This document shows positions 48,270 to 60,463 of a DNA stretch of 64,000 nt, in pieces. The notes below the pieces were generated by a model. That model saw only the letters and a list, made by a program, of their open reading frames with translations. It searched no databases and was not told the origin of the DNA. The stretch spans positions 751,501 to 815,500 of the forward strand of contig JAHRBS010000010.1 in assembly GCA_024305745.1 (NCBI GenBank). Direction: 5' to 3'. The stretch is from Polyporus tsugae. Its lineage: Eukaryota; Basidiomycota; Agaricomycetes; Polyporales; Polyporaceae. Each line of letters opens with the position of its first letter. The first letter of the stretch is position 1. The translations under genes and the position numbers were made by a program.

Positions 48270-49274
48270 ATGCTCCACTATGCGCCGTATCAGTGGCTCG
48301 CGATCCTCGTTCTTTCCTGCGTCTGGGGCTTTTTGGCAAGGCCAGCCCAACAAGACATTCAGCTCCTCTTGAACCCCAATGCGACGTCAAATATCTTGCT
48401 CTTGACGGCACATCCGGACGATGAATGCATGTTCTTTGCACCCACCATTCTCGCCCTACAGGCAATCACTTCACCGCAAATCCCTGCGCTGCACTCACTC
48501 TGTCTGTCTATCGGTGACGCGGACGGCTTGGGTGACATACGCCGCCGCGAACTCTCGCGAAGCTTGGACGTGCTGGACATTGGCGAGGGGAGGAGATGGG
48601 TTGTTGACATACCGTGAGTCGTAAAGATGTGCCGTCGCGATTCCTTGAGAGGCTTCCAACACCTGACCGCCTTCGTATCAGAGAGCTCCATGATAATCTC
48701 GCCGTTGAATGGGATCCGCAAGTCATAGCCAACACTCTGCGACCTTATGTCCTCGAGAACAATATAGACACAGTACGTCCTTATACCATGGTCCTCCGTA
48801 CGCCCTACTGAACCGCTGCGATTTCACCCCACGTCGTCGCAGATATTGACATTTGACCACGACGGCATATCCTCTCACCCAAATCACATCTCCCTCCCCG
48901 AGGGCGTCGTGCACCTGCTCAATGCTCTCGCCTCTACCCCCGAAAAGCCCCACCCGCGCCTGTTCATACTCGCAACTGTGTCCCTCCACGAGAAATATCT
49001 GGGCGTTCTTTCGCCGCTCCTCAAAAAAGCATCTATCGCACTGGCGCGGTCTCCGTGCCGGACCCGCACGTCCCAAGACGGCGGCTGCGCCAGACCTGTG
49101 GTCGCCGTGTCCGGCTCTGAGGGCTACGCACTTGCGCACCGCGCGATGCGTGAGCACTGGTCGCAGCTCGTCTGGTTTCGCTGGCTGTACGTCTCTTTCT
49201 CGCGGTATATGTGGGTCAATGAGTGGGTAGAGGTGATTCTGCCCAGCGGCGCGAACAGTGACGTGCAGCAGTGA
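48270..49274 (+). CDS. GPI12: N-acetylglucosaminyl-PI de-N-acetylase (PIG-L/Gpi12)
   Basis: Second enzyme of GPI-anchor synthesis, on the cytosolic face of the ER. Exons 48270-48613, 48682-48772 and 48843-49274 give 288 residues. An N-terminal membrane helix (QWLAILVLSCVWGFLA) anchors the protein. The zinc/catalytic motif is intact (ILLLTAHPDDECMFFAPTI), as are the second conserved block GDADGLGDIRRREL and the third FDHDGISSHPNHI, whose His completes the metal site. The C-terminal third is less conserved. Length and order match fungal PIG-L. Confidence 0.94.
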
Positions 49275-49519
49275 AGGTTGAGGATGCAATATGGCAGAAC
49301 ACATCAGCACGGGCCCACTATGATGACTGCCGGCAACGGTCTCACATATTGCACCTCACCTTCGTTTGGCACTCTCTCCAATGAAGCGGCACGGCACCCA
49401 TGAAGCGGTGAAAGGGCAGGGTTGCCCTCACAAGCGAGGTTCCCATGTGTCTGGACATATAACACGCCACTGACATCGCCGCAACTCCTTCCAATCGCTC
49501 CTCAACCTCCCTAGGTGCA

Positions 49520-51766
49520 ATGACCTGCTTTCCTCCTCTATGTCGGCCTATCAGCCGCTATGTGAGAGGATTGTTCAAGCGGGCGAAGCGACACCACCAT
49601 GCTCCCGAGCCATGTCCTGCCTCGACGTCCAAGGCAGAATCGTCTATGACGGAGCTACCCACAGGTGTGTCGGTGGCTGAGAAGGAGCCGCCTAGCGCGA
49701 TTGATGTACATAGGTGCGTCACTCGTGTTGTCTCAAGCTCTGTACCTTCGTGTCTCATTGCAATCCAGTCCTTCTCAGTCACTCGTTTGTCATTTTTGCT
49801 GGGACACTGGCCCGTTCGCAACAGAACCTTTCCAACAGGCATGGAACGGGCAGTCCTCATACTCTGGGTTCACATATACGACTACCTGGGCCCAGATCCA
49901 AAGCTCAACAGACGCAGGATGCCGGTGGTGTAAGCTCTTGCTCTCGACAAGAACAGAAAACATGCTACAGGAGACCATTTCTGTCACCGTCGGCTTCCGG
50001 TCCAGTTCTGGGAGTCAGTCCGTCACCCCGAAAGGGGTACACACATTGCGACTTGTTGTCGGCGATGCCCCACACTTCGTGTACTATGTTTATGCCGATC
50101 GTGGTAGGTCAATTTCCCAACGTTCTGTCGTAGAATCACAACACTGACGCCCTCTACTGATTCAGAGGACCCAGCCGCAGCTCTTCTTGTCGCTCGGCCA
50201 AGGGTACTGCAGGTCAACTCGCCTGCTACACGCTCCGAGGCTTCCGATTGTATCACGAATTGCATTCGCAGTCACATTCGTTGTCCTACCCCTCACAACG
50301 CGACGCTCCCTTTACGAGTCATCGACTGTTCAGACCCCAAGAAACCCAAGCTCCGCCCAGGTTGTGGTGACAAAGCATCATACGTAACTCTGAGCTATGT
50401 CTCTGGAGAAGATCAGCCATACCGCACCACCACCGACAACCTCCACTCATATCTCCTCGGCATCGATCTGACCATGCTTCCGCAGACAGTAAGGGATGCG
50501 ATCGAGACCACACACTACTTCGGAGTGCGTTATCTTTGGGTCGACGCCCTCTGTATCCTCCACGACTCCGAAGAGGACATAGCCCGCGAGATTTCACAGA
50601 TGCGCACTATCCACCGCAGCGCATACTTCACGATCATCTCCGCCAGCGCAAGCAAGGACAGCCAAGGCTTCCTCCAGGACCGCCTTCCCACATCCCCTCC
50701 AGACGTCTCCCTCCCCTTTCGCTGTCCAGACGGCCAACTTGGGACCATGTCTCTCTCACCCGCATGGCGTCAGTACGACGGGTCCGCAGAGCCGGTGCAC
50801 CAGGACGCATGGTGTCTCCAACAACGCCTCCTCTCATCGCGCGCACTGGTCTACGCGTCACACACGCTGCAGTACCAGTGCCAGACCTCGATCGTCAACG
50901 TGGGCAACGCTGTCTGCGGGCCCATGGTCGGGAATCGCCTCCCCGACCTTCTGTTCCGCACTGACGCCGAGCCGTCCTCCGCACCGCTGACGCAGAACGA
51001 CCGCAAGACGCTCCGCTGGTCGTGGATCGAGACCGTCGGGGACTACACGCACCGCGCCGTCGCTAACCCGGCAGACAAGCTCGTCGCGTTCGCGTCCATC
51101 GCGGAGCTCTTCGGCCGCGCGTGGGAGACGGAGTACCTCGCGGGCCTGTGGCGCGCAACCCTCGTCCAGGACCTCCTGTGGTACAAGACTTTCGAGACGC
51201 GCTACGCGCGGCCGGACGCGTACAGGGCGCCGTCGTTTTCCTGGGCCGCGGTCGACGGCCGCGTCATGGCGTACTCCGTGGACGACCGTCTGGACCCCGA
51301 CGCCGAGGATACGGAGGCGTGCGAGGTCGTGAACTGCGAAGTCGCCACGGCTGCCCTGCTCCTGCCGTTTGGCAAGGTCGCGTCGGGGACGCTGACCCTC
51401 CGCGCTGTCCTGCTCGAGGCGACCTGGAACCCGGATTCCTCCATGCCCGACCTATACCTGAAGGCGCCGGACACTGCATCAGACTCCACAGTGACCCCAG
51501 TGGCCACATCCGCCCCCGAGATCACAGCAGAAGCCCGACACATTGGATGCGCATACCCCGACGCCACAGAAGACGTGCAGGAGGTCTGGGCGATCCCCAT
51601 CCAGTGGAACCGGGCCGCACAGTACGCCTCTGGGCTCATCGTCGCGCGGTGTGCCGGTCGCGAGGACGCTTATCGTCGGGTTGGTTTCTTCCATTCTCCG
51701 GAGGACGCGTCTGGGGGATTAGTTTGGATGCTGGAGGAGGAGAAGCGGGAAATCCTTCTCCTCTGA
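49520..51766 (+). CDS. HET-domain protein (tol/het-6 type)
   Basis: Three exons, 49520-49713, 49769-50103 and 50166-51766, give 709 residues. After a basic N-terminus an ordered segment carries paired cysteines (LVCHFCWDTG and GCRWCKLLL), a common prelude to HET domains. The HET domain follows: ASYVTLSYVSGEDQPYRTTT, LPQTVRDAIETTHYFGVRYL, WVDALCILHDSEEDIAREIS, then SAYFTIISASASKDSQGFL and AWCLQQRLLSSRALVY. The usual Trp after LSYV is Ser here. The long C-terminal region (WIETVGDYTHRAVANPADKL, APSFSWAAVDG) is typical of Agaricomycete members. Role: possibly allorecognition-linked cell death, but the partner is unknown. The frame is intact, unlike the HET gene at 36-39 kb. Confidence 0.9.
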
Positions 51767-52353
51767 TCATTACTTCGGTAGTACTTAGTTTCGTACACTC
51801 AGACCCTGTTATAGTTTGTAGTTTCACGTAGCTAGCTCAATCGTCAGGCAGCGCAGGCTTGAGAATAAGCTACCCCACTGTTTGTGGACACGGCATACAT
51901 ATTTTTGTGCCAGTCGTGGCACGAGGTTAGAAGCTGGAAGCTTACTACGATACAAAACGAGTCGTGAGCCCGCAGATTACACACTAAATACGAGGGTATC
52001 AACGGCGTGCCATTGTCAAGACAACAGGAACATGCGGATGCGAAGGTCTAGGATTACTTGACCATATGTATCGCAGTAAACAGTATCATAAAAGTCGTGA
52101 ACAGAACCACCTGCACACCACACCTGGCGAGGGTCGGAACCAAGCTCGAGACTTGGAGTGATGAACATGATGAAGGGGATGAGGAAGAGAAGACAGCGCT
52201 AGAATGACGTGCGACTAGGTGATTACGTAGGTTCGAAGAGAATGCATGCGACAAATCGACAAGGCAAGGGATGGAATACCATAGCGGGAACATGTTAGAG
52301 CCATAACTTGCGCGAGGCCCCACCTCGCACATCTTTCCCCCACCGATCGACCC
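51767..52353. other. Interval between convergent genes
   Basis: Between the HET stop and the DUF2433 gene stop. A 92-residue minus-strand frame (52054-52332) is Ser-rich without support. No gene called. Confidence 0.5.
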
Positions 52354-54657
52354 TTAGGACTCGGGAGCCCCAGGGCCGTCGCCATTCATCCGTCCGGGAG
52401 GGCCGCCGCCGCGCATGAGACCGGCCGAGGCGAATCCGCGAGCTGCGAAGCCACCGCGTCCGCCACGACCACGGCCAGGGAACGTCCCTCTGTGGCCGAC
52501 GTTCTCGGCGTTACGCGATTCCTTGTCGGTTGCCTGCTTCACCTCAGGAAGGCAGTCGTTAAGAGTCTGTAGACAGCGCTGTGGTTAGATCAGGTATAGA
52601 GTTGTGTACACGTACATCACTCACCTGGCCGCCCTTCATCAAACCAGCCCTCATGCCCTCCTCATCACCAAACTCGATGTAGCACATCTTTTGGTTACGA
52701 CCGGCGAAGTTCCCCGGATAGCTGATGCGCGTAATCTGAGACACGGTAGGTCAGTGAACATACTTCACCCAAACAGAAAGCGTATACTCACCCCTTCTTT
52801 AGCATCGCCGAAGAAATCCCTGACCTCAGCCTCGTTCGCAGGGTTCGACATGCGCATGAAGATCGTCCACGGGTTCCGTGCGGGCCTCTTGCTCGTCGGC
52901 GTTCTCGCACCCGTGCTCTCCGTTGCGGGAGACGTCACTCCGTCGTCGGTCCTCCCTTCTGGAGCCGCCGCCGCTTGATTGCCGACCTCGGGCGTAGCCT
53001 TGCCCGACTTGGACGGCGGGCTGCTGAGGTCCACCTCGGGTCTCGCGCCTGGGGCGGGGGACGATGCGCCGTCCTTCGCCACAGCCTCACGGTCCGCTCG
53101 CTCCTGCTGCTTGCGCTCCTTCTTCCTCTCCCGCTTAGCCCGCTCCTTCTCCGCCTTGTCCAGCGCAGTTTGGTTCGGTGAGCCGCCGTTGAGTCTTGGC
53201 GTCTCCCGGCCCGATCCCGCGGAGAGTGGAGGCGGAGTCGATGGTTTCGACTTTGCGCCCGTGAGGTGTGGTGGGAGGGACTTCTCGGCGGCTACAGGGG
53301 TCGCCGCAGCGCCGGTGCTGGTCCCCTTAGGAGTCGCAGCAGCACCTGTGCTCAGACCCTGGGTGGGAAGTTGCGGAGTCGCAGAGCCGGGCGTCGCGGC
53401 AACAGTGGAGGGCGTGACGGTACGCCGGTATGCGTAATTGAAACCCTGACTCTTCAACTCCGCGCTAACGCGGCCATCTTTGATGTCGAGAACAAGGGAA
53501 CCATACGCTGCGTCGCAGAGATTCCAGTTCCAGCAGTTCTTCCATGCCGGGTCTTCGCCGTGCGGCTGTCCAGTAGGGCCGGGCTGGTTGGGCGGGGGCG
53601 GTATCCGCTCCACGACGGAGAGCGCCTTGTCCAGCAGGACACGCTGATGGTCATCGATGACTGTGTCCACCTGCGACTTGACGCTCTCCCAGACCTTGTC
53701 AAAGGCCTCCTTCCCGACCACAACCTTGTGTCGAAGCCCGTCAAAGTCCGACTGGACGCTGAACTCGTTGTACGACGACGCATAGCGGAAGTGGAGACCT
53801 GCTGAGACCGTAAGATCCGCCTTGAGAATGAGCCCGAGCTGACTTATGATGCCCTCCCGGCCAGGACTTGCGTGACTGACGAGGAGACGCGTCTCGGTCG
53901 GGTCGAACACGCGCTGTGCGGTGTCGACGAGCTCACCGATCTGCAGCGCCGTCGTCCACATCGTACCCTGCCCACCGGCAATCGTCGCGCTCCCATCTCC
54001 GTTGTCGAACATTTTGTGCGGGACGAGCGCGCCGCCGAGGCCGAGGAGCCGCAGCCTGACGCCGCCGATGTCGAGGCAACGCGTCGTCGCCTCGTCGAGC
54101 ACATGCAAGTTCTCGATGTCGTACTGACCCGCACGGAACTTCTCGAGTACGATGACGTCCTCGCACGCACCCCAGACGGTGTAGACCGGCACCTGGAGCT
54201 TGATCTGGCCGGACAGGAGGAGGGGGAATTCGGACAAAAGGGATATCGTCACCGTGGAACGGATTGCCGAAGGCGGGTTTTCGGGCGCGAGGAGGTGATT
54301 CCGTTGCGCTGTGGGTATGAGTGGCGAGTACATTGTGAGGTGGCGGAGGGTGCGGTCGTTTATCCTGTCGAGGCTGGAGGCCTCTGCCGCAGCGTCAGTG
54401 TCTCAGGGGGGACCGCCATGTTTAAACTACTGACCAAAGAAGCCAAAGTCTCCGGTGTGGATGATAGCGGACGCATTCGCCTCCCGCGCGAGTTCATTGA
54501 GTGCAGAAAGTCGGCCACGAATGTCGGCAATACAGAGGAGCCTCCCTTGGGCTGTGTCGAATACTTTTGTCTGGGAATTGACTTGGTGCTGAGGCTTTGG
54601 GTTCGGGGAGTTGGCCTGGCGGGTCGAGGTGGAGGCTGGACGAGAGAGAGACTGCAT
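52354..54657 (-). CDS. DUF2433 (metallophosphoesterase-like) protein with C-terminal RRM and RGG tail
   Basis: Four exons (54435-54657, 52792-54383, 52625-52735, 52354-52566) give 712 residues. The N-terminal DUF2433 domain has RLLCIADIRGRLSALNELAR, ASAIIHTGDFGFF, LLVSHASPGREGIISQLG and VSAGLHFRYASSYNEF. The order recalls calcineurin-type phosphoesterases, but the first motif has Arg where a metal-binding His would be expected, so activity is doubtful. A low-complexity, Lys/Glu-rich region with a coiled-coil-like stretch (KAEKERAKRERKKERKQQER) follows, then an RRM (NPWTIFMRMSNPANEAEVRD, then KMCYIEFGDEEGMRAG) and a Gly/Arg-rich tail (GRGRGGRGGFAARGF). It probably binds RNA. The start is at MQSLSRPAS; an ATG 66 bases upstream is in frame but precedes a pyrimidine-rich leader. 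Divergent from MED13. Confidence 0.85.
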
Positions 54658-55163
54658 TTTGGTGGATAAAGGTGGAGGGAGGAGGAAGGAAAGAGGAGGA
54701 GAGGATCTTACAGCCTTGTTCATCAGAATCTCCTCGAATTATCCTTTTTTGGAATAGATAACTCTTTTTGGACATTACTGCCAATAATATCCTGAAAACA
54801 TACCGTGAGGGCCTTGCCCCTCCCCATAAAGGCTGCACAAAGGATCCAACAATATTGACGGTGTTCCCGGAGATGAACCAACAGAATATGTGATTGTAGA
54901 GAGGTCAAGGTGTGTGAGCGCAGGCGGAGAGCGATGTGCGCAATGTGCGACCGGGAATATCCGCAGAGCTTGCGGCCTGGACAAGCGCACCGAAGACAAG
55001 TTACGCAACTCATCGTTCTACCACGATGCGCTAGGCTTTCAACGTCGTCAACCTCGCATCCGAGCTCGTCGTATTCTGCGCGCAACGTCGGGTCACTCGC
55101 CCTTGCCATACAACCTCTCCGAACCATCCACTTGCACCCCTTCTCCCATGACCAACATAGCTC
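54658..55163. promoter_or_regulatory. Shared upstream region of the DUF2433 gene and MED13
   Basis: 506 bp between divergent start codons. Open frames on the minus strand across it have no motif and irregular composition. It should hold both promoters; I identified no specific operator. Confidence 0.4.
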
Positions 55164-58100
55164 ATGGCGACCAAGGCTCAACCACCTCCACAAGACAACA
55201 CTGGATCCTTCGTACTCTCGCAGAGTCCACCATCAATATCTCTAGCCTCCTCCGTCCTTGCTTCAGTTGTCTCCCTCCCAGAACATCCGCTCATCGCTTA
55301 CTCCGTCTTCGCATGCAAACCGGCCACAACCGACCCCCTGGAGCAGCTGGAGCTTGCCAGGAGGACTGTCTTGCTCCGGAACAAAGAAAGGGTGTTTGCG
55401 GACTCTTTGCTCCCTGCCGTCCACATTTCCAAGGATACTGCGGTGCTCTATGTGTTCGCTCTTGGGTCTACCACCCGTACCTGTGACACACACGAAGTCC
55501 TTTCAAGCCTAGAGTTCGAGGCATTGACGTGTGAGTGACCCCATATTTCCGTGTGATACGATTCCTTTGAGTTCCCGCACTATTTGCGCTTTCCCTTCAA
55601 GTTGGGAACGAGTCACGGCCCGTTTCGCCTTAGGCTTCTCCTCACACTCCTAGTATAAGCGGTACTGATTTACTTTACAGTGGCAGGATCTTCTGCATTT
55701 ACACCCGCTGCCATCTATCCATGTTCTCCCGCCTGCTCGACTCAAACAATACCATGTGAACGTTGCTCGGGCACCATCCCCACGCACCACACCTCGCTCA
55801 CGCCGTTGCTCCCTAGGGCACCTCTACGGCTTCCCTTGAACATGTTCCTTCAGGCTGTTCGTGATCGTCTAATTGATGATGTGACAGAGGCATCCAAACT
55901 TCATCCCCGTGGTCGTTGCGTTACCCGCCTCAAAAGTGGCTTTCTTCTCGGTCCGATGCCAACTACCTCCGAATGGGGTTCGGGTTGGGAGAACTACACA
56001 GGCAGTCGTCCATTGATATCTTGTACTCTGCAAATCCACATATCCTTCTCAACGCGTACGCCTTCCGCGGCCCGGCTCGTCGTTCACCCCGTCATGCGTC
56101 CGACATACTACCTCCCGTTTCGCTATTCACTTCCATTACCGGCTGGTACGCCCATAGCCCTGTTACCTCAAGGGGTCCCCGCATACTATCTGAGCACTTA
56201 CAGTGGTCCCGCCGCTGCGCTGACCACGCAGTTCGAGGAAGCTCTGATAGGCCTGGGTGCAGGTCACTGGAAGCGCACAACCTCCTCGCAACAGGATGGC
56301 CCTGGCTACATCATTGCTTGGCTTGCTGTCCAAAACAAGCAAGGCGAGGACAAGGGAATGCCCATCATCTGGCCAGCCACGCTTTGCATATCGTATCATT
56401 CTAGCTCTCCCTCGACCCATGCGCGCTCAACGCTGCCATACATTCCTGAATTGCCGTCACAGCTACAGGCTTCCCCGCCTCCACCCGCAGCAGCAATACC
56501 CATCACGTTATCGTTCGCCATGGGTGCGCCTTCTCCTACAGCAGACGGACCATCCAGTGCTACGACTTCCACCAGTCAAGCGCCCTTGCCCTTCGTGGAT
56601 CATCGAGACAAGTTGAGCTCGTCTGTCCTACGACGCCCTAGTCTTCTCCGGTCCTCACCCACGAGCGATTCCCTTCGGGCGTTCCGTACGCTTTCTCTTG
56701 CCAAGAAGCCCTACGCTCGTGACATCAAGAAGGTCGCCGGAGAAGTGGGAGGGTATGTCGACTCCGTCCTCAAAGAACGTGAACGCGAAAGGGAGAGAAT
56801 CAAGAGGGAACGACAAGAGCAGGAGATCGCAATTGCACGTGCGAAGCTCGCGAGCGCGAACCCTCCACCGAAGGAAGAGCCACCTACCCCTCCATTAGTT
56901 AACCTAGAAACCATTCCTGCGGAGACCGAGGAGGTACCTGCTTCTGCTCCTGAACCCGTGCCTCTTTCAATGGAGGTCGAGATCGCGGAGCCAGAGTCCC
57001 ATCCTACGGTGGAGTCCGACCATTCAGGAGACTCTCTCTTCTCCCCACCCGATGCTCCCATTGATCTCCCATCTACGGACGAGGAGCCGCCACCAGTTAC
57101 CGAGCAACCAGAGGAAGAGCATGCCGACGCGTCCCAGGAGAACAAAGCTACCGCGTCTCAGCCTCAGCCCGAGCCTGATGCAGGACCGTCTTCGATGGGT
57201 TTCGATCCGTTTAATGGGTTTGACAGCTCATGGGCTCAACCCAACGGATACATGGACGTCGTCTATCCTGAGATGGACTTCAGTATGCCCCTCGACCCCC
57301 TTGGAGGCGGCCGTGCGACAGGGACCGGTGCCGACAACTATGACATGGATGACGGTTTCGGTGTGTTCACAGAGGACGACTTCGATTTCTTCGATGCCCC
57401 ACCACCCCAACGTGCTGTTCCCCTTGCGCCGACTATGCCGTGTGCAACTTCCTTCCCTTCAGGAGTTGCGGTGATGAACGGACCACCGTCTTCAGCTCTC
57501 ACTCCCTTAGTCACCGCAGATGGCCCTCTGTCCGGACCCGGCCCTCCGTCCGCCAATGTAGCGCAATCGTCACCATGGGCTGCAACTCTCGGAGAGCCCT
57601 TCACTCCTAGAGCCCCCGCCGACGTGCATGGTTTGGACGGTGCAGGGCTCCCTCCAGAGCTTCTTCCGCCGTCACCGACAAAGACGCCCTCCTCGCATTC
57701 AGCACCAACCACACCATCCGTGCATTTATCTGAGTCGCAGAGACAAAGCACCCTTGGTCCACGTATCTTCGACCCTATCCCCTTCGCCTCGAGTCACCGC
57801 GAAGCGGATGGAAAGTATGCGATTGGAAAGTTCGCACTGCCCTCTCCCCCTGCCGACGATGGCGTCGAGCCGCTGAGCACCACTCCGACCCTGCTGCCCG
57901 GATGGAAGATGAAGTACAGCGCAGCCACGGACCCTAGGATAGGCGTCGTCCGCAAGCTCATCGGCGTAAAGCGCAAGAGTATCGACCAAGGTGCTGGCTC
58001 GATCCGAAAGATGCCTGCCTGGGAATCGTACCGCGAGCCCGAAGACTGGCAGAGCACCTCCTCGCCTCCTCCTGGGCCAGATTCTGAAGAGTCGGATGAT

Positions 58101-60463
58101 GAGGTCTGGGTGGAGGACGAGGAGATGACGCTGGCACCTCGGCCGTCGACCCCACCTCCGTCTTACCTGCCGCTCGGCCCGAGCCTTCTCAAGACGCACT
58201 TCTGTCATTCCCAGTTACTCCCTATGTGTGCGCCGCTACGCCCCCCAGGAATGGCGGTGAATCCAGTGACAGGAAACGCGCCGCCGATCTCCGTGCCAAC
58301 CCCCGTCTCTCCCGCTGCGATCCTCGGCGCTGCATCCGAGAAGTCCAAGTCGCTAGAAGTGGCTGCGCAGATCCTGGTCAAGGAAGTGGTCGAGAACCCC
58401 GTATGGCAGGAAGCGTGGAGAGCAAATGCGGCGCTGTCTTTGACACCTGCCGTTCTTCCCGCTCAGGTATGGCAAGCAGACGCGAGGTATATCAACCACC
58501 TGGTAGGCAATAGGCCGCCGGAGGGTAACATCAACGTGCAAATGCTGTTTGGTGATTGTAAGTTTTCTTTTCCACTACCCTAGAACGATGGCTGATGTTA
58601 ATTGTATAATGTCCAGCGTCGTATGGCAACAACTCGGCGGTTACTCTAAACTCACTCGAGAGTCCTTTACTGGCCGTGAGCAAGGGCGAGTCTGTGATAC
58701 AACTTTCCCCGACCTCTCTCCGGTTCTGGGAGAAGCTTGGCTTATCACCACGGTCTGGACCAAAGGACGTTGTCGCATTCGTTTTCTTTGAGGAGAAAAA
58801 AGACGAGGACCGCGAAACCGAGATAGAGAGTTGGCTGGTCAAGGTTTCTGCTGCGTATTCGGTACATTGACTCGTTATCATCTCCGTGCTACTTCGCTGA
58901 CTGTATCGACAGGCCAAGAACTTTGGTTGCCATGTCGCCGGTAGCTCGAATGTTTTCATAAAGCCAGGACTCGCGCCCGTGCGATTCGATACGCTTCGCA
59001 AGACCATTTGCAGCTTTGTCCAGGAGATCACCTCCCCTTATACAAGCCTCGTCTTCTACATCGCCACCCCGTCGCACATTATCTCCTCCTCGTCCACGAC
59101 GCTCCGTCAAATCCTTTCTGCAGTGCGACGCTTCTACAAGCAACATTCTCAGGGTGACATCCTCGTTCACCTCGTTCCCGAGTCTCTCATTTTTGGCACC
59201 CATATTCATCCTGCATCGAGTCTCGGTGGCCTGGATGTGTTCGTGTGCAGCGTCTATGACCGTGTCCTGCAGCCCGTGAATCGTGCGATGTCTCGCAAGT
59301 TGTTTGCGTACGGACCACCTGTCACGGATTACCTGGAGGCACCTGCGTACGCCCTCGTCCCTTCTGCAACAGGAAAGTCTCGCAGTTCCGCAGTTGTCCC
59401 TCGTATATCATTTGCGCTCGAGTCGAGTGCATCCTCGTTCGATGTTACTCATCGACATATGCTTCTGCATGTTGGGTATCAGATTTCGACGTGCGGACGT
59501 TGGATCATCGCCGCGTGTATCGACGCAGAAGGGGAGGCGCATGACTTGAAGGCGTGGCTGACTCCTGACGATAACGTGGAAGAGTTCATGGTAGCCCAAC
59601 TTTGGACGTTCGTCTACGCGTTCGCGAGAAGAGCCAATATCGAATGGCGCATCGTGGTGTCTAAACTTGGTCTGATGTCGTATTCAGAAGCCAATGGTCA
59701 GTCTTACGATTTGGCTCGTTCCCGCAACGTACTGAATCATCCCCACCTAGCATGGGCGTTGTATCTGGATTCAGTCATGTCTTCGACCCCGACGGAAGGA
59801 CCACCTCTGCATGTCACGCTGCTCTCTGTCGACATGGAAAACCCATGGACGTTCATCGCACCACCCGATGCCAATATCCTAGATATCCTCAAGCGCAACT
59901 CATCCGGCGGCGGCTCCCATATGCTCACACTGAAATCTTTGCGACACACCCACACCATGTTTTCCGACGCTAATCGCGCTACCTACTTCATCTCCCCATC
60001 CGCCCAATCACTGTATCCTACATATACTGCAGATCGTGCCACGAGGTGTCCATCCCATCCCATACCAGGATCTTCGGAGCCATCTTTCATTCCGGATACT
60101 GAGGACGAGGACAATTCCAGTTCATCGACCCCATGCTCCTCCGCCGAGCTCCTCCGTGTACCGTCTTGGACAACCATCATCTGTGCGCCTTCCTCCGCGG
60201 ACCACACTTCCGTCTCCACAATGCGCATATTCCAGCTCCATGACATCCACTCTCCGCGCTCTACGTACGGCATAGTCCAGACCGGATCCGGAGCGCGACA
60301 GGTTCCAGCCGAGCACATGGCGGACATTGTGCGCAACTTCAACGAGCTTGCCGTCCTGTCCCGTGCAAGATGGAAGCTCCAGGCGGACCCAGTGTTGCCC
60401 TTCCACCTCGCCGCTCTGGAGGTGATGCGTGCGGCACTAGACGGCGGCGCCGTAGACCCATGA
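55164..60463 (+). CDS. MED13: Mediator complex subunit 13 (Ssn2/Srb9)
   Basis: Links the Cdk8 kinase module to core Mediator. Four exons (55164-55530, 55681-58557, 58617-58861, 58913-60463) give 1679 residues. The N-terminal Med13 block contains EHPLIAYSVFACKP and SKDTAVLYVFALGS. An Arg/Glu-rich helix (VLKERERERERIKRE) and an 800-residue Pro/Ser-rich, acidic disordered centre with motifs such as YMDVVYPEMDFSMPLDPL follow. The centre ends in a conserved block (WKMKYSAATDPRIGVVRKLI) typical of fungal Med13. The C-terminal half forms the PIWI-like/MID module: FWEKLGLSPRSGPKDVVAFV, DILVHLVPESLIFG, ISFALESSASSFDVTHRHML, RWIIAACIDAEGEAHDLKAW and TTIICAPSSADHTSVSTMRI. The third intron has a weak GTACAT donor. 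Length is usual for basidiomycetes. Confidence 0.92.

Noticed and set aside
54723..55193. 156-residue minus-strand open frame between the DUF2433 gene and MED13
   Set aside because: It covers the shared promoter and the MED13 start, with irregular Cys/Arg-rich composition and no homology I know.
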